DNA of 64,000 nt, taken from NCBI RefSeq assembly GCF_014163735.1, contig NZ_JACJDV010000009.1, positions 49,386-113,385 on the forward strand. Reading direction: 5' to 3'. Of this stretch, positions 20,569-31,616 are shown in pieces. Source of the stretch: Shewanella sp. SR44-3. GTDB lineage: Bacteria; Pseudomonadota; Gammaproteobacteria; Enterobacterales; Shewanellaceae. Below the pieces are notes generated by a model. The model was not told the origin of the DNA and ran no database searches. It saw only the letters and a list, made by a program, of their open reading frames with translations. A program made the translations under genes and the position numbers. Numbering within the stretch: the stretch's first letter is position 1; each line of letters opens with the position of its first letter.

Positions 20569-21657
20569 ATGAATGAATTACATTACCTGCACGGCAAGCC
20601 TCAATCTCAAGGACTACTACGGACTAAAAACAGTGACTTTATCGTTAATGAAATCTTACCTTTTAGCCCCACAGGGGAAGGTGAGCATCATATGCTGCAC
20701 ATTCGTAAAGAAGGCTTAAATACTGTCTTTGTTGCTGAAATGATTGCCAAATTTGCCAAGGTTCACCCAAAAGAAGTGACTTATGCAGGCCAAAAAGACA
20801 AGCATGCCATCACTGAGCAGTGGTTTGGGGTACGCATTCCAGGTAAAGAGATGCCCCAATGGGATGTGCTTAACAGCGACAGCCTGACTGTGCTTTCAAG
20901 TTCGCGCCACGGTAAAAAATTGCGCATTGGCGCGCTACTGGGCAACCAATTTATCCTGACGCTTCGAGGGATCACAGATGTCACTGAGGTTAGTGAGCGT
21001 TTAGCCTTGATAGCCAAAACTGGTGTGCCTAACTATTTTGGTGAGCAGCGATTTGGCCATGACGGTAAGAATTTGGTCATGGGGCGGCAAATGCTCGCGG
21101 GTAAGAAAGTCAAAGACCGCAAGAAAAGCAGCATGTATTTATCAGCGGTGCGTTCAAACATTTTTAATCAAGTGGTATCGCACCGTTTAGCTGCCCAAGG
21201 AAGTACACCGCTTGATGGTGACTGCGTGATGCTTGCGGGCAGTCGTAGCTACTTTGTTGCAGACACTTGGGACAGCACAGTACAAGCTCGTCTCGATGAG
21301 AAAGACATTCAATTATCTGCGCCGCTTTGGGGCCGCGGCGCGCCATTGGCTAAAGGGGAAGCCGCCGAACTTGAAGCCGCCGCATTAGTGGATTATGCCA
21401 GCGATCTTGAAGGCTTAGAAAATGCTGGATTAGAGCAAGAAAGGCGGCCGCTACTGCTTGAGCCACAAGGGCTTAAGTATAAGTTTACTGCTGATGTTTT
21501 GACTTTAGAATTTATCTTACCCGCTGGCAGTTTTGCTACTTCTATTTTGCGCGAAGTCTGCGTTTATCAAGATGTAAAAGAAAGGCAATGGCAGGAGCTT
21601 GTGAGCACGCAAGCCCAATCCCTTGAAGCGAAAGAAAGTAACGAGGCTAAACCTTAG
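20569..21657 (+). CDS. truD: tRNA pseudouridine(13) synthase TruD
   Basis: Converts U13 of tRNA-Glu to pseudouridine. The protein has 362 residues (E. coli 349). The catalytic Asp is in the diagnostic motif [13 protein letters not shown] (about residues 76-88), and the TruD-specific insertion and NYFGEQRFG motif are also visible. The C-terminal tail (about the last 20 residues) is hydrophilic and probably disordered. The stop codon is one base before the surE start, so translation of truD and surE is probably coupled. Confidence 0.95.
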   Translation: MNELHYLHGKPQSQGLLRTKNSDFIVNEILPFSPTGEGEHHMLHIRKEGLNTVFVAEMIAKFAKVHPKEVTYAGQKDKHAITEQWFGVRIPGKEMPQWDVLNSDSLTVLSSSRHGKKLRIGALLGNQFILTLRGITDVTEVSERLALIAKTGVPNYFGEQRFGHDGKNLVMGRQMLAGKKVKDRKKSSMYLSAVRSNIFNQVVSHRLAAQGSTPLDGDCVMLAGSRSYFVADTWDSTVQARLDEKDIQLSAPLWGRGAPLAKGEAAELEAAALVDYASDLEGLENAGLEQERRPLLLEPQGLKYKFTADVLTLEFILPAGSFATSILREVCVYQDVKERQWQELVSTQAQSLEAKESNEAKP

Positions 21658-21658
21658 C

Positions 21659-22408
21659 ATGATTAATATTTTAGTCAGCAATGATGATGGGGTGCAAGCC
21701 GAAGGGATCCGCTGCCTAACTGAGGCCCTGAGCGCCTTTGCGACAGTATTAACAGTGGCTCCGGATAGAAATTGCTCTGGGGCGAGCAATTCTTTAACCT
21801 TGACTAATCCATTAAGAATTAATAGTTTAGGCAACGGCTTTATTGCCGTTAATGGCACGCCATCGGATTGCGTTCATTTAGCGATTCGTGAGTTATGTAA
21901 ACAAGAGCCCGATATCGTAATCTCAGGTATTAATGCTGGCGCCAATATGGGCGACGATACCCTGTATTCAGGCACAGTTGCCGCCGCCATGGAAGGGCGT
22001 TTCTTAGGCTTACCAGCAATAGCAGTGTCTTTAGCGGGTAAAGAATTGCTGCATTATCAAACCGCAGCACATTTTAGCGCCAAAATAGTGCAAGGCCTGT
22101 TAGCGCATCCAATAGCTAAAGATCAAATTTTAAACGTGAACGTGCCAGACTTACCTATTGAGGCGATAAAAGGCATTAAGGTAACCCGCCTTGGTGCGCG
22201 CCATAAAGCCGAGGGCATGGTGAAAACTCAAGATCCTGCGGGACGTGAGATCTTTTGGCTAGGCCCTGTGGGTAAAGAGCAAGATGCAGGCGAAGGTACA
22301 GATTTTGATGCCATAAGCCAAGGTTATGTGTCTATTACGCCATTAACCGTGGATCTTACTGCTTATAACCAGCTTGCTGGATTAGAACACTGGATAACAA
22401 AACTATGA
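21659..22408 (+). CDS. surE: 5'/3'-nucleotidase (survival protein) SurE
   Basis: Metal-dependent phosphatase acting on nucleoside monophosphates, associated with stationary-phase survival. From the ATG at 21659 the protein has 249 residues, matching the family. The N-terminus [17 protein letters not shown] carries the acidic metal ligands, and NGTPSDCV and [19 protein letters not shown] are also diagnostic. An open frame extends 36 bp upstream inside truD but is not family sequence. The last four bases (ATGA) overlap the pcm start, indicating translational coupling in the surE-pcm-nlpD-rpoS block. Confidence 0.97.
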   Translation: MINILVSNDDGVQAEGIRCLTEALSAFATVLTVAPDRNCSGASNSLTLTNPLRINSLGNGFIAVNGTPSDCVHLAIRELCKQEPDIVISGINAGANMGDDTLYSGTVAAAMEGRFLGLPAIAVSLAGKELLHYQTAAHFSAKIVQGLLAHPIAKDQILNVNVPDLPIEAIKGIKVTRLGARHKAEGMVKTQDPAGREIFWLGPVGKEQDAGEGTDFDAISQGYVSITPLTVDLTAYNQLAGLEHWITKL

Positions 22409-23040
22409 CTGGAACAGTATCAACACTGGCATTAAATTTAGCCAGGAAACTCTATGAAACTGGCATTCGTAGTCAGTCAGTGTTGAATGCTGTTGCTAAT
22501 ACTCCAAGAGAGTTATTTCTGGATGATGCCTTGGCGCACAAGGCCTATGAAAATACCGCCTTACCCATAGGCCAAGGCCAAACCATTTCTCAGCCTTATA
22601 TAGTGGCGAGAATGACTGAGCTATTGTTGCAAACTAATCCTAATAAAGTATTAGAAATTGGTACAGGCTCAGGATACCAGGCCGCAATTTTGGCGCAGCT
22701 AGTGCCGCAACTGTGCACTATTGAGAGAATAAAAGCACTGCAAATCCAAGCAAGACAAAGGCTTAAGCGATTGGATTTACACAATGTATCTTTTAAGTAC
22801 GGCGATGGTTGGCAAGGCTGGCATAACAAGGGGCCGTTTGATGGTATTTTAGTGACGGCAGCGGCAGCGAAAGTCCCCGAAGCCTTACTCACGCAACTTA
22901 GCGATGGCGGCGTATTACTTATTCCTGTCGGGGAAGATTCACAACAACTGCTCAAAATCACCCGTAAACAACAGACCTTTGAGTCGCAAATCATCGAAGC
23001 AGTTAAGTTTGTGCCACTTATCAATGGTGAGCTAGCCTAG
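22405..23040 (+). CDS. pcm: Protein-L-isoaspartate O-methyltransferase
   Basis: Repairs age-damaged proteins by SAM-dependent methylation of L-isoaspartyl residues. The protein has 211 residues (E. coli 208), so it is full length. SAM-binding motif I is [13 protein letters not shown] (about residues 79-91), and the [16 protein letters not shown] signature is also present. The start overlaps surE by 4 bp. The TAG stop codon lies inside the CTAG at the left end of a 283-bp inverted-repeat element inserted immediately downstream, which separates pcm from nlpD by 369 bp. Confidence 0.96.
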   Translation: MTGTVSTLALNLARKLYETGIRSQSVLNAVANTPRELFLDDALAHKAYENTALPIGQGQTISQPYIVARMTELLLQTNPNKVLEIGTGSGYQAAILAQLVPQLCTIERIKALQIQARQRLKRLDLHNVSFKYGDGWQGWHNKGPFDGILVTAAAAKVPEALLTQLSDGGVLLIPVGEDSQQLLKITRKQQTFESQIIEAVKFVPLINGELA

Positions 23041-23319
23041 GGCTTGTTGATCTTTGCCGTTGAATTTTGTTCGAGATAAAACCGTTTTAATCGCGGCGAG
23101 TGAATTGCAGCCTAGTAATCTAAGCAACTATCACTTAACTAAGAGCCTCTCAACAAAGAGTAAAACGGTTTTAGCCGAACCCTTTGGGCAGCGTTTGTTG
23201 GTCATTTCTACTGCGTTATCGACTTTTTATGTAGAATAACTACACCGCAAAGCCTCTGCCTTGTATAAATGGCCAACAATTCACCGCAAAAACAACCGTG
23301 AAAGATCAACAGGCCCTAG
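23037..23319 (+). mobile_element. MITE-like element, copy 1 (between pcm and nlpD)
   Basis: This non-coding segment of about 283 bp has terminal inverted repeats of about 19 bp: the left end reads CTAGGGCTTGTTGATCTTT, and the right end is its complement with one mismatch. Inner palindromic blocks (around AAACCGTTTTA and AAAACGGTTTTA) add secondary structure. A second copy in opposite orientation lies at 28725-29004 and is similar along its whole length by eye. It carries no transposase, so mobilisation would need one in trans. CTAG at both ends may include a target duplication. Confidence 0.85.
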
Positions 23320-23409
23320 CTATTTACTCAATACATTAAGAACTGCTTGCTAAATAGCGAGGTTTGAATTACAAACTGCGGTTTACTTTGCCTTAAAGGA
23401 TAGGATTGG

Positions 23410-24345
23410 ATGACAAGCTTTTGGCCAACATTGTTGTGTATTATTTTGTTTGCCTCTGGCTGTAGCTTTCAGGCTCAGCGCCCTGCACCTGTGGAAAGCT
23501 TATCTAGCGTAAAAGGCCAGAAACATTACAAAGGCTCTATTAAATCTCAGCAGTATCGAGTTAAAAAAGGCGACACCTTGTACTCCATTTCTTGGGGAGC
23601 GGGGAAAAACTTTATGCAAGTTGCAAGGCTTAATCATTTAACTCAGCCCTACACTATTTATCCCGGCCAAATTATCAAGCTCAGCAGTGAAAATTACCCT
23701 AATACTTCAAGTCCAACAAGGGCTCAACCTTATAAAGCACAAGGGAGAGGCGTTGTCAGTGGTGGTATCAGTCAGCCCTACCAAGTCGTTAATACTCCGA
23801 GTAAAACTTTAGTTGGACAAACAGCCAACTCTGTCCTAGCACGAGAAAATAAAAGTGTAAATACGACAAAAAAAGAACTTGATCCCAAATTAAAGTCTGC
23901 GTACTCTGTAACAAGTGCAAAACAAACTGTTAACTTAATCACCAAAGAGCAAGCTAACCATTTACCCGCACAAGTGAGTCAATGGTATTGGCCAGTTTTA
24001 GGAAAGTTAATAGGCACATTTTCAGAGACGGAGCAGGGCAATCAAGGTATTAAGATTGCGGGCCGACGCGGAGATCTAATTAAAGCGGCGGCTGATGGTA
24101 AAGTCGTTTACGCAGGCGATGCATTACGTGGTTACGGCAACTTAGTTATTATCAAACACAATGATGATTTCCTCAGTGCTTATGCTCACGCAGAGACGAT
24201 TTTAGTCAAAGAAAAACAGCTAGTCGCAGCGGGTCAAGCCGTTGCAAAAATGGGTGATAGTGGCGCTAACCAAGTTATGCTCCACTTTGAGATCCGCTAC
24301 CACGGAAAATCAGTTAACCCATTAAAATATCTACCTAAACAATGA
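23410..24345 (+). CDS. nlpD: Murein hydrolase activator NlpD (LysM/M23 lipoprotein)
   Basis: Outer-membrane lipoprotein that activates the septal amidase AmiC during daughter-cell separation. It has 311 residues. The N-terminal signal ends in a lipobox (FASGC, Cys about 18). A LysM domain (YRVKKGDTLYSISWGAGKNF, about residues 47-66) binds peptidoglycan. A Ser/Thr/Lys-rich linker leads to a C-terminal M23/LytM domain (about residues 205-311). That domain lacks the usual HxGxD and HxH zinc ligands (GIKIAGRRGD; MLHFEIRYHGK keeps one), as expected for an activator rather than an active hydrolase. It sits directly before rpoS, whose main promoter lies within nlpD in E. coli. Confidence 0.93.
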   Translation: MTSFWPTLLCIILFASGCSFQAQRPAPVESLSSVKGQKHYKGSIKSQQYRVKKGDTLYSISWGAGKNFMQVARLNHLTQPYTIYPGQIIKLSSENYPNTSSPTRAQPYKAQGRGVVSGGISQPYQVVNTPSKTLVGQTANSVLARENKSVNTTKKELDPKLKSAYSVTSAKQTVNLITKEQANHLPAQVSQWYWPVLGKLIGTFSETEQGNQGIKIAGRRGDLIKAAADGKVVYAGDALRGYGNLVIIKHNDDFLSAYAHAETILVKEKQLVAAGQAVAKMGDSGANQVMLHFEIRYHGKSVNPLKYLPKQ

Positions 24346-24421
24346 ATTGTTTAGAGAACTTAACTAGGGAGGGTGAATAAGTGACGTAGATTAACGTTTT
24401 TCAGGTTTGGGAGAGCGCATT

Positions 24422-25405
24422 ATGAGCAGAACATCTAACACTGCAGTAGCAGAAAAGCTTGTAGATTTATCCACAAAAACCAAAAAAGAAGGTGCGCAAA
24501 AGAGCGACAAGGCAGTCGATTTAGTGCAGCAACTCGAAATTGAACAACAAGTTCAAGAAGATCTTCAAAAAAACCTTGACGCCACTCAGTTATATTTAGG
24601 CGAAATAGGATTTTCCCCTTTGCTAAGTGCAGAAGAAGAAGTGTTCTTCTCACGTAAAGCCCTCAAAGGTTGCGAGAAATCTCGTAATCGCATGATCGAA
24701 AGTAACCTAAGACTGGTGGTGAAAATTGCCCGTCGCTACAATAATCGTGGTTTGGCCCTGTTAGATCTTATCGAAGAGGGTAACTTGGGCCTGATCAGAG
24801 CGGTGGAGAAGTTTGATCCTGAAAGAGGTTTCCGTTTTTCTACTTATGCCACGTGGTGGATCAGACAAACTATAGAACGTGCGATAATGAATCAAACTCG
24901 CACCATACGTTTGCCAATCCATGTGGTAAAGGAACTTAACGTCTATTTACGTACTGCAAGACAGCTAGCGCAGAAGCTAGATCACGAGCCAACGGCAGAA
25001 GAAATTGCCGCCAAACTTGATGTCTCTACCAGTGACGTAAGCCGGATGTTAAAGCTTAATGAGAAAATTACCTCAGTAGACACCCCACTGGGTGGCGATA
25101 ATGAAAAAGCACTATTAGATGTGATTGCCGACGACGATAGCGTAGGCCCTGATTATCAAGTGCAAGATGAAGACTTATCCAACTCTATTGTTGGTTGGTT
25201 AAACGAGCTCAACACCAAGCAAAGAGAAGTACTAGCACGCCGTTTTGGTTTATTGGGTTACGAGCCATCAACACTGGAAAATGTTGGCGCAGAGATAGGT
25301 TTGACTCGAGAACGTGTTCGTCAAATTCAAGTGGAAGCGTTAAAGCGTTTAAAAGACTTGTTAAGCAGTCAAGGTTTGTCAGTTGAAGCTCTCTTTAGAG
25401 ATTAA
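24422..25405 (+). CDS. rpoS: RNA polymerase sigma factor RpoS (sigma-38)
   Basis: Master sigma factor of stationary phase and general stress. The start ATG at 24422 is preceded by a GGGAGAG ribosome site; a TTG five codons upstream is also in frame. The protein has 327 residues (E. coli 330). Region 1.2 ([20 protein letters not shown]) and region 2 ([38 protein letters not shown]) are visible. Region 4 carries an HTH ([19 protein letters not shown]). It has the canonical nlpD-rpoS arrangement and is followed by a terminator and a convergent chemoreceptor gene. Confidence 0.98.
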   Translation: MSRTSNTAVAEKLVDLSTKTKKEGAQKSDKAVDLVQQLEIEQQVQEDLQKNLDATQLYLGEIGFSPLLSAEEEVFFSRKALKGCEKSRNRMIESNLRLVVKIARRYNNRGLALLDLIEEGNLGLIRAVEKFDPERGFRFSTYATWWIRQTIERAIMNQTRTIRLPIHVVKELNVYLRTARQLAQKLDHEPTAEEIAAKLDVSTSDVSRMLKLNEKITSVDTPLGGDNEKALLDVIADDDSVGPDYQVQDEDLSNSIVGWLNELNTKQREVLARRFGLLGYEPSTLENVGAEIGLTRERVRQIQVEALKRLKDLLSSQGLSVEALFRD

Positions 25406-25459
25406 GGAGGAGTTAGATACTAACAGCGAGATTACAGTCACAACTCGCTAAGGGCATGA

Positions 25460-25485
25460 AAAGGACAGTTAATGTCCTTTTTTTA
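25460..25485 (+). terminator. Rho-independent terminator after rpoS
   Basis: The 8-bp stem AAAGGACA/TGTCCTTT has a 5-nt loop and is followed by T residues. Confidence 0.88.
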
Positions 25486-25516
25486 CGCCTAGAATTTAGT
25501 ATGGTTTAACTAAAAC

Positions 25517-25555
25517 CGTAAAAGAAATAGGCCAATGCAGTTATGCATTGGCCTA
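25517..25555 (-). terminator. Terminator of the chemoreceptor gene (minus strand)
   Basis: A perfect 12-bp stem (TAGGCCAATGCA/TGCATTGGCCTA) has a 4-nt loop at 25528-25555. Read on the minus strand it is followed by a U-rich tract (TTTCTTTTAC), 43 bp after the chemoreceptor stop. Confidence 0.75.
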
Positions 25556-25597
25556 GCTAGATTTACAAAGGTCTAACGTTGCTTTTTTCGCTATACA

Positions 25598-27517
25598 TCA
25601 ACGCTTATTAAAAACCAATAGCTGAGTATTGATAGAATTAGAAACATCGTTAATCGCTGCACTACTGTCAATAATTTCAATGACACTTTGCATGTTTTCA
25701 TTGGAATTATCTTTTATCTTACTCATGCTCTCATTGACTTGATTGATCATCGCCGACTGCTCTTCAGCTGCAGTTGCAACTAATTGACTAATCATCACAA
25801 TACGCTCATATAACTCAGTGTTACTTTCTTGTGTTGCTTTAATCTCAGTCATTGACTCTGAAGCAGCCCTAGCTTGTTCAACAATATCATTCATTTCATT
25901 CAAGGCTGTTGCAGAGGAATTTTGTAAATTATTCATAATATTATGAATGTCAGTTGTTGATTGCGCTGTTTTTTGAGCTAGACCTCTTACTTCATCGGCC
26001 ACGACGGCAAAGCCTCTGCCGTGCTCCCCAGCTCTTGCAGCTTCAATAGCTGCGTTTAACGCAAGTAAATTGGTTTGTTCAGATATCGAATTAATAACAT
26101 TAAGGGCTTTAACTATGGTTTCAATATTCCCACTAAGAGAACTTACCACGCCTGACACTTCACCAATGCGTTTCTCTAAACCAGTAATATCATCTTGAGC
26201 TGACCCTATAGAGCGCTTAACCTCTGTGGCATTTTCTTGAATGCTCGCCGCAGCATCAGATGCATCAGCGGCATTCGCGGCTACATCCTGAACGGTAATG
26301 CTAACTTCTGCTAATGCAGCTGCAATATGCAGCGTGTTCTCAAGGTTTTTCTCAATACCTTCAGTGGTACTTTCAACCTTACTTTTAAGCTGTTCAGCGA
26401 CATGATTCAGCTTAGTGCTATCTTGTAATATATGCTTAAAAATGGTTTCAAGCTTTTGCACAAAGGCATTGTAACCCACCGAGACTTGAGCTAATTCTTT
26501 TTTACCATCTTCAGGTAGTCGTATTGATAAATTTGCATCACCGGCGCCCATTTTTTGAAATAGGGCTGCAAGTTGATTAATCGGTTGGCTAATACTGTTG
26601 GTCATTAATAGTGTTACGATTATCGAAAAAACAATCACAGCTAAAGTCAAAAACATAATGTTGCGCTGTGATTCTTTTAATCCTGCAAACACCTCATCGT
26701 AGGGTACCTGAATAATCACATACCAACCCATACTGCTAATATAGCTAGATGCTAGGATCTGTTTTTCACCATTGATTTCGACAATTTTATGATGGAAATC
26801 AGTACTATTTAATAATAATTTAGCTGTTTCTGGTGTATATATTTCAGACAGAGAAACCGTTTCAGACTCTTGATAATCCTTATGAAATTTTGCATTGCCA
26901 TTATCATCAATTAAGAAAACAAAACCTGACTGCTCAATGCGGAATTCACTTAACATCTTGACTAAGCGATCGAATGACTTCCCTGTTCCCGCAAAACCTC
27001 GGCCGTTTAGTTGCTGAGTATTGACATATAGCGTTGTATCTTTGGTTCTAGAAGAAGTATAAATACTGACAGAATCAACCTTTCCACCATCTTTATAATC
27101 AAAATACCAACCATCATTCTCAGGTGTCATCACTCGAAGGAAACCGTCAAGGTTATTCCAAAAACGATGAGTCTCCCTATCAGAAAAAGATAACCGAGTG
27201 ATATTATGCTCAAGCGCAATAGTTTTGAGATGATTTATGAGAATCTCTTCACCATTACTTGGTTGACCTGTTTTTAGCCAGTTATCAATAAATTTATCGT
27301 TGGTTAGATCTACAGCAATGGCACGCATTAACTCAATTTCTTTGTTAATTTCGGTATTAATGCTTTTGATTAAATAAGGTAGCTCAGTATTAATCGCACG
27401 TGCTTCAATAATATTTTGCGATGAGACTTGAGTTAAACCACTGATAATCAAGGAGGTAAGTAAAATAAAACTAAAAACAGTAATAGTTATTTGTTGTTTT
27501 ATGGACAAACGATTCAT
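25598..27517 (-). CDS. Methyl-accepting chemotaxis protein (dCache-type sensor)
   Basis: Inner-membrane chemoreceptor that signals through CheW/CheA. The protein has 639 residues. It has an N-terminal membrane helix (about residues 11-30) and a periplasmic sensor domain of about 260 residues, in the size range of double-Cache domains. A second membrane helix (about 292-312), HAMP and a cytoplasmic signalling domain follow. The highly conserved hairpin tip is [19 protein letters not shown] followed by [16 protein letters not shown]. Ligand is unknown. It is convergent with rpoS and bordered upstream by decayed insertion-sequence DNA, so it may have been acquired or moved here. Confidence 0.93.
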   Translation of the reverse strand: MNRLSIKQQITITVFSFILLTSLIISGLTQVSSQNIIEARAINTELPYLIKSINTEINKEIELMRAIAVDLTNDKFIDNWLKTGQPSNGEEILINHLKTIALEHNITRLSFSDRETHRFWNNLDGFLRVMTPENDGWYFDYKDGGKVDSVSIYTSSRTKDTTLYVNTQQLNGRGFAGTGKSFDRLVKMLSEFRIEQSGFVFLIDDNGNAKFHKDYQESETVSLSEIYTPETAKLLLNSTDFHHKIVEINGEKQILASSYISSMGWYVIIQVPYDEVFAGLKESQRNIMFLTLAVIVFSIIVTLLMTNSISQPINQLAALFQKMGAGDANLSIRLPEDGKKELAQVSVGYNAFVQKLETIFKHILQDSTKLNHVAEQLKSKVESTTEGIEKNLENTLHIAAALAEVSITVQDVAANAADASDAAASIQENATEVKRSIGSAQDDITGLEKRIGEVSGVVSSLSGNIETIVKALNVINSISEQTNLLALNAAIEAARAGEHGRGFAVVADEVRGLAQKTAQSTTDIHNIMNNLQNSSATALNEMNDIVEQARAASESMTEIKATQESNTELYERIVMISQLVATAAEEQSAMINQVNESMSKIKDNSNENMQSVIEIIDSSAAINDVSNSINTQLLVFNKR

Positions 27518-27577
27518 TGGCTGCTTCTCTATTAGCTAAATTAGATTACGCGTATTCATGTCTGAAGTGCATAACAC

Positions 27578-28110
27578 TTAGGCGGCTTTAGCCACCAGGT
27601 AATCCTGCATTAATTTTGCAGGAGTTTCAAATCCAAGTGTCTTGCTTGGACGATGATTAAGTTGTTCAAAAACAGGGATAACCTCTGCAAGTGTTGTTGC
27701 CTTAAAATCTGTGCTCTTTGGCCAATGCTGGCGTAATAATTGATTGGTATTTTCATTCAATCCACGCTCCTATGAGTTGTAAGGATGAGTAAAATAAACG
27801 CAGACACCTAAGACCTCTGTAATTAACACGTAATAAGCGTTATCATTGTCAGCTGTGATGGAGTGAAGCGCTGCCGTATCTGGGTTTAACTATGTTATCG
27901 TAGCAGCTTTTTGCTGAACAACACTTTTTAGGACTCATCAATGTTGACGCGGTTTTTAATCTGTCCATGATTGCTTTGGCCATTACTGACAGTTATTGCA
28001 CTGTGCTGATGGTATTTCTTACCGTATCGGCGTAAATATAGATTGAGCTTGCCGCTGTATAGATAAATGCACTCATGACTCGTTGACGGTTTATTTTTTG
28101 GCGTTGGTTC
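27578..28110 (-). pseudogene. Decayed IS30-family transposase remnant
   Basis: Minus-strand reading gives recognisable IS30 transposase pieces in order. An N-terminal piece around SHECIYLYSGKLNLYLRR leads into HGQIKNRVNIDES and then a stop. After a deletion and frameshift comes a catalytic-core piece (ITADNDN, VYFTHPYNS), where a stop codon (TAG) replaces the usual Trp. The last piece is intact and is the C-terminus (NENTNQLLRQHWP, NHRPSKTLGFETP). The segment that should carry the first catalytic Asp (usually within an EGDT motif) is missing. The gene cannot make an active transposase. Confidence 0.8.
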
Positions 28111-28724
28111 GCCCTAATCAAGCCCGTTTTTTACTTGTTTGTGCCTGTTACCCGCTACAATGCACTTACAATTTGAATCTATGTTAATTATAGAATAACA
28201 CTTTTCTAATAACAAAACAGTAGAATAAAAACGTAAAGCCAACTGATAGAACATGCTAACCAAAAATTATACTACAAAGAGAACACGAAGCTAATCTCAT
28301 TCCAATTAGTTTACTCAAAGAACAAAATTTAAAGCTTATTGTATTGACAGATAAATATTATTCTGCCAAATATTTCATCTTGTCCATCCCACTTGGTAAG
28401 TTTTATTTTCAATAAAATCAATGGCTTGGTTTGACCTTGCTCAATGGGTAGCGAGTTTTCGTTCGGATATCAAAACTGGTTTTATTTCTTTTTTACGCTT
28501 TCTCTCGACGGCAATAAAAGTCTTGGCTGGCTAACACAAGGAAAATAATATCCACGAGATCATGGCTTAGGTTGATGTAAGGGTGGGGGCTTCGATGAGT
28601 TTTAAGTGTTGAAACTGTGATATTGGTTAGTTTCTTTAAGATAAGAGACTTAAGCAGATGGGCTATGTTGCAAAAATTTCTCTTTAATTAACAAGCTATG
28701 ACCTCATGCTGAACGACTTCCTTG
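28111..28724. other. AT-rich decayed intergenic DNA, no intact gene
   Basis: No open frame longer than about 50 codons with recognisable similarity. A coding-like plus-strand stretch at about 28275-28415 reads EHEANLIPISLLKEQNLKL then further residues to a stop, and it may be a relic of another transposase or gene; I cannot name it. The segment is flanked by the IS30 remnant on the left and the second MITE-like copy on the right. Confidence 0.6.
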
Positions 28725-29004
28725 CCAGGGGGCTGATCTTTCAAGGTTATTTGCAGCTAATGGTTGGCGATTTATATAAGGCAGAGTCTTTGTACTGTCG
28801 TTATTCTACATTAAGAAGCCGGTAACGCAGGAGAAATGAGCAACAAACGCTGGCCAAAAGTTCGACTAAAACCGTTTTACTCTTTTCTGAGGCGCTCTTA
28901 GCTAAGTGATAGTTACTTAGATGACTAGGCTGTAACCCACTGCCGCGATTAAAACAGTTTTATCTCAAACAAAATTTAACCGACAAAGATCAACAGCCCC
29001 CTAG
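28725..29004 (-). mobile_element. MITE-like element, copy 2 (downstream of mutS)
   Basis: This is an inverted copy of the element at 23037-23319, about 280 bp long. Its right end reads AAAGATCAACAGCCCCCTAG, the complement of the left end of copy 1 with small differences. The left end has lost about 3 bp of the terminal repeat. The internal palindromic blocks are conserved. It ends 18 bp after the mutS stop and may provide its 3' hairpin structure. Confidence 0.85.
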
Positions 29005-29021
29005 CTAGATACGCTGAATCA

Positions 29022-31616
29022 TCAGGTTTTTACGAGCTTCTTAAGTTCGTAAAGTAAATCCAAGGCTTGTTTTGGGCTAAGTTCATCAGGATTAATCGTG
29101 GTTAGCTTATTGAGAGCTTTTTCACCCCTCATAGGGACGGGTGATAAGCTGAGACTTTGCTGCTGTGGCGCTATTCTAGATGTACTCGCCGTTGATGCCT
29201 GATTATCGCGGTTCTCTAGTTGATGTAGTTTATGTTTAGCAGCTTGAATAACATGACTTGGCACCCCTGCTAATGCGGCGACTTGCAGACCATAACTCTT
29301 ACTAGCAGCCCCTTCTTGAACTGCATGCATAAAGGCGATAGTGTCATCGTGCTCTATGGCATCTAAATGCACATTGTTGGCGCCTGGGATCAAATCTGGT
29401 AATTGCGTTAGTTCAAAATAATGAGTTGCAAATAGCGTCATCGCTTTGAGTTGTAATGCCAAATACTCAGCCGCCGACCAAGCGAGCGACAAACCATCGT
29501 AGGTTGAGGTGCCGCGGCCTATCTCATCCATTAATACCAGACTTTGACTGGTGGCATTATGGAGAATGTTGGCGGTTTCTGTCATTTCGACCATAAAGGT
29601 TGAACGGCCAGAGGCCAAGTCATCTGAGGCGCCAATGCGGGTGAATATTCTGTCGATAGGGCCAATAACGGCGCTATCAGCAGGGACAAAACAGCCAATG
29701 TGGGCCATCAAACTTATTAAGGCCACTTGGCGCATGTAGGTCGACTTACCGCCCATGTTAGGGCCTGTGACGATAAGCATGTGACGCTTTGCATCTAAGC
29801 TGACGGGGTTGGCAATAAAGGCTGTACTGCTAACGCGCTCGACTACAGGGTGGCGACCGGCATTAATTTGAATGCCGGTTTTTGAGACCATTTGCGGCTG
29901 AGTGTAATGCAGGCTTTCGGCGCGCTCGGCAAAACAGCAAATGACATCAAGCTCAGCGGCGGCGTTGGCAAAGTCTCTGAGCTCATTAAGCTTAGGAAAA
30001 ATTAAATCAAACAATTGATCCCACAGCTGTTTCTCTAACGCCAGAGCTTTGCCTTGGCTTGAGAGGACTTTTTCTTCATACACTTTAAGCTCAGGAGTTA
30101 TGTAGCGCTCTGTGCCTTTTAAGGTTTGACGGCGCTGATAGCTTAAAGGCACTTTATCGGCTTGCAGGCGGCTGACTTCAATATAATAACCATGGACGCG
30201 GTTATAGCCGACTTTTAAGGTGCTGATCCCCGTGGCTTGTTTTTCTCTGGTTTCAAGCTCAGTTAAGTAATCTGTAGCGCCTTCACTTAAGGCACGCCAC
30301 TCATCAAGTTCGCTGTGATACCCGCTGCGAATAACGCCGCCATCGCGAATAAGCATAGGCGGGCTATCGACTATGGCATTCTCAAGTAACTCATGCTCGG
30401 CAGGAAACTCGCCAATCAACTGGGCTAACTTAGTAAGCAGTGGAGTTTGGCATTGGCCTAAGGTGTGTTGCAAGTCAGGCAACAGACTTAACGCTTGGCG
30501 CAGGCGAGCGAAATCCCGTGGCCGTGCGCTTCTTAATGCGAGGCGAGCCATAATGCGCTCGATATCACCAATGGATTTAAGTTGTTGGTGAAAATCATCA
30601 AACAAATTGGTTTCGATTAATTCAGACACGGCATTATGGCGAGCTTCGATGATTTTTTTATCACGAAGTGGCTGATGTAACCAGCGCTGAAGCATGCGGC
30701 TCCCCATGGGGGTGGCGGTGTTGTCCAATACCCAGGCTAAGGTGTGCTCGCGCCCGCCAGATAAATTCTGGGTTAGCTCCAAGTTACGTCTGGTGGCCGC
30801 ATCTAAAATGATTGAGTCCGCCTGATTGAAGCGCACTATGGCGTTGATGTGCGGCAGGGCGGTCTTTTGGGTGTCTTTCACGTACTGCATTAAGCAGCCT
30901 GCTGCCTGTAAAGAAAGGCGTGCATCGCTAATACCAAAGCCATGTAAATCTTTGGTGCCAAATTGCTGTAGCAACAAGTTTACGCTGGTATCGAAATCAA
31001 ATTCCCATTCAGGGCGGCGACGTATGCCTTTTAAATGATTGATTAAGCTTAGGTTGCTAAAGTCTTCACTGTAGAGCAGCTCCACAGGGCGGGTGCGCTG
31101 CAATTCAGCTTCGAGAGCTTCTTGAGTATCTAGTTCTGCAATCACAAAACGCCCCGATGAGATATCGAGCGTCGCGTAACCAAATCCTACTTTGCCTTGA
31201 TAAATGGCGGCTAATAGGTTGTCTTGGCGTTCTTGCAATAAAGCTTCATCGGTTAAGGTGCCTGGAGTGACTAAGCGCACTACTTTGCGCTCAACCGGGC
31301 CTTTAGAGGTGGCGGGATCGCCCACTTGCTCACAAATTGCTACGGACTGACCAATTTGAACAAGTTTTGCCAAATAGCCTTCAACCGCATGATAAGGCAG
31401 GCCCGCCATAGGGATAGGATCGCCGCCACTTTTACCACGGGCAGTTAAAGAGATGCCTAGCAGTTCTGAGGCAAGTTTGGCATCTTCATAGAAAAGTTCG
31501 TAAAAATCCCCCATACGATAAAATAGCAGCATCTCAGGATGGGCGGCTTTCATGGTCAAATACTGACGCATCATGGGGGTGTGCTTTTCTAACTCAGAAG
31601 AATCGATACTTGTCAT
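29022..31616 (-). CDS. mutS: DNA mismatch repair protein MutS
   Basis: Recognises base mismatches and small loops and starts methyl-directed repair. The protein has 864 residues (E. coli 853). The N-terminal mismatch-binding domain contains the [11 protein letters not shown] segment with the Phe-x-Glu wedge. The connector and lever domains follow, then an ABC-type ATPase with Walker [14 protein letters not shown] (about residue 618) and Walker [17 protein letters not shown]. The C-terminal dimerisation tail ends in [17 protein letters not shown]. It is divergent from recA; the MITE-like copy 2 lies just after its stop. Confidence 0.97.
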   Translation of the reverse strand: MTSIDSSELEKHTPMMRQYLTMKAAHPEMLLFYRMGDFYELFYEDAKLASELLGISLTARGKSGGDPIPMAGLPYHAVEGYLAKLVQIGQSVAICEQVGDPATSKGPVERKVVRLVTPGTLTDEALLQERQDNLLAAIYQGKVGFGYATLDISSGRFVIAELDTQEALEAELQRTRPVELLYSEDFSNLSLINHLKGIRRRPEWEFDFDTSVNLLLQQFGTKDLHGFGISDARLSLQAAGCLMQYVKDTQKTALPHINAIVRFNQADSIILDAATRRNLELTQNLSGGREHTLAWVLDNTATPMGSRMLQRWLHQPLRDKKIIEARHNAVSELIETNLFDDFHQQLKSIGDIERIMARLALRSARPRDFARLRQALSLLPDLQHTLGQCQTPLLTKLAQLIGEFPAEHELLENAIVDSPPMLIRDGGVIRSGYHSELDEWRALSEGATDYLTELETREKQATGISTLKVGYNRVHGYYIEVSRLQADKVPLSYQRRQTLKGTERYITPELKVYEEKVLSSQGKALALEKQLWDQLFDLIFPKLNELRDFANAAAELDVICCFAERAESLHYTQPQMVSKTGIQINAGRHPVVERVSSTAFIANPVSLDAKRHMLIVTGPNMGGKSTYMRQVALISLMAHIGCFVPADSAVIGPIDRIFTRIGASDDLASGRSTFMVEMTETANILHNATSQSLVLMDEIGRGTSTYDGLSLAWSAAEYLALQLKAMTLFATHYFELTQLPDLIPGANNVHLDAIEHDDTIAFMHAVQEGAASKSYGLQVAALAGVPSHVIQAAKHKLHQLENRDNQASTASTSRIAPQQQSLSLSPVPMRGEKALNKLTTINPDELSPKQALDLLYELKKLVKT

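Noticed and set aside
28421..28540. Short plus-strand frame (MAWFDLAQWVASFR) in the decayed region
   Set aside because: Only about 38 codons and surrounded by broken sequence; not supportable as a gene.
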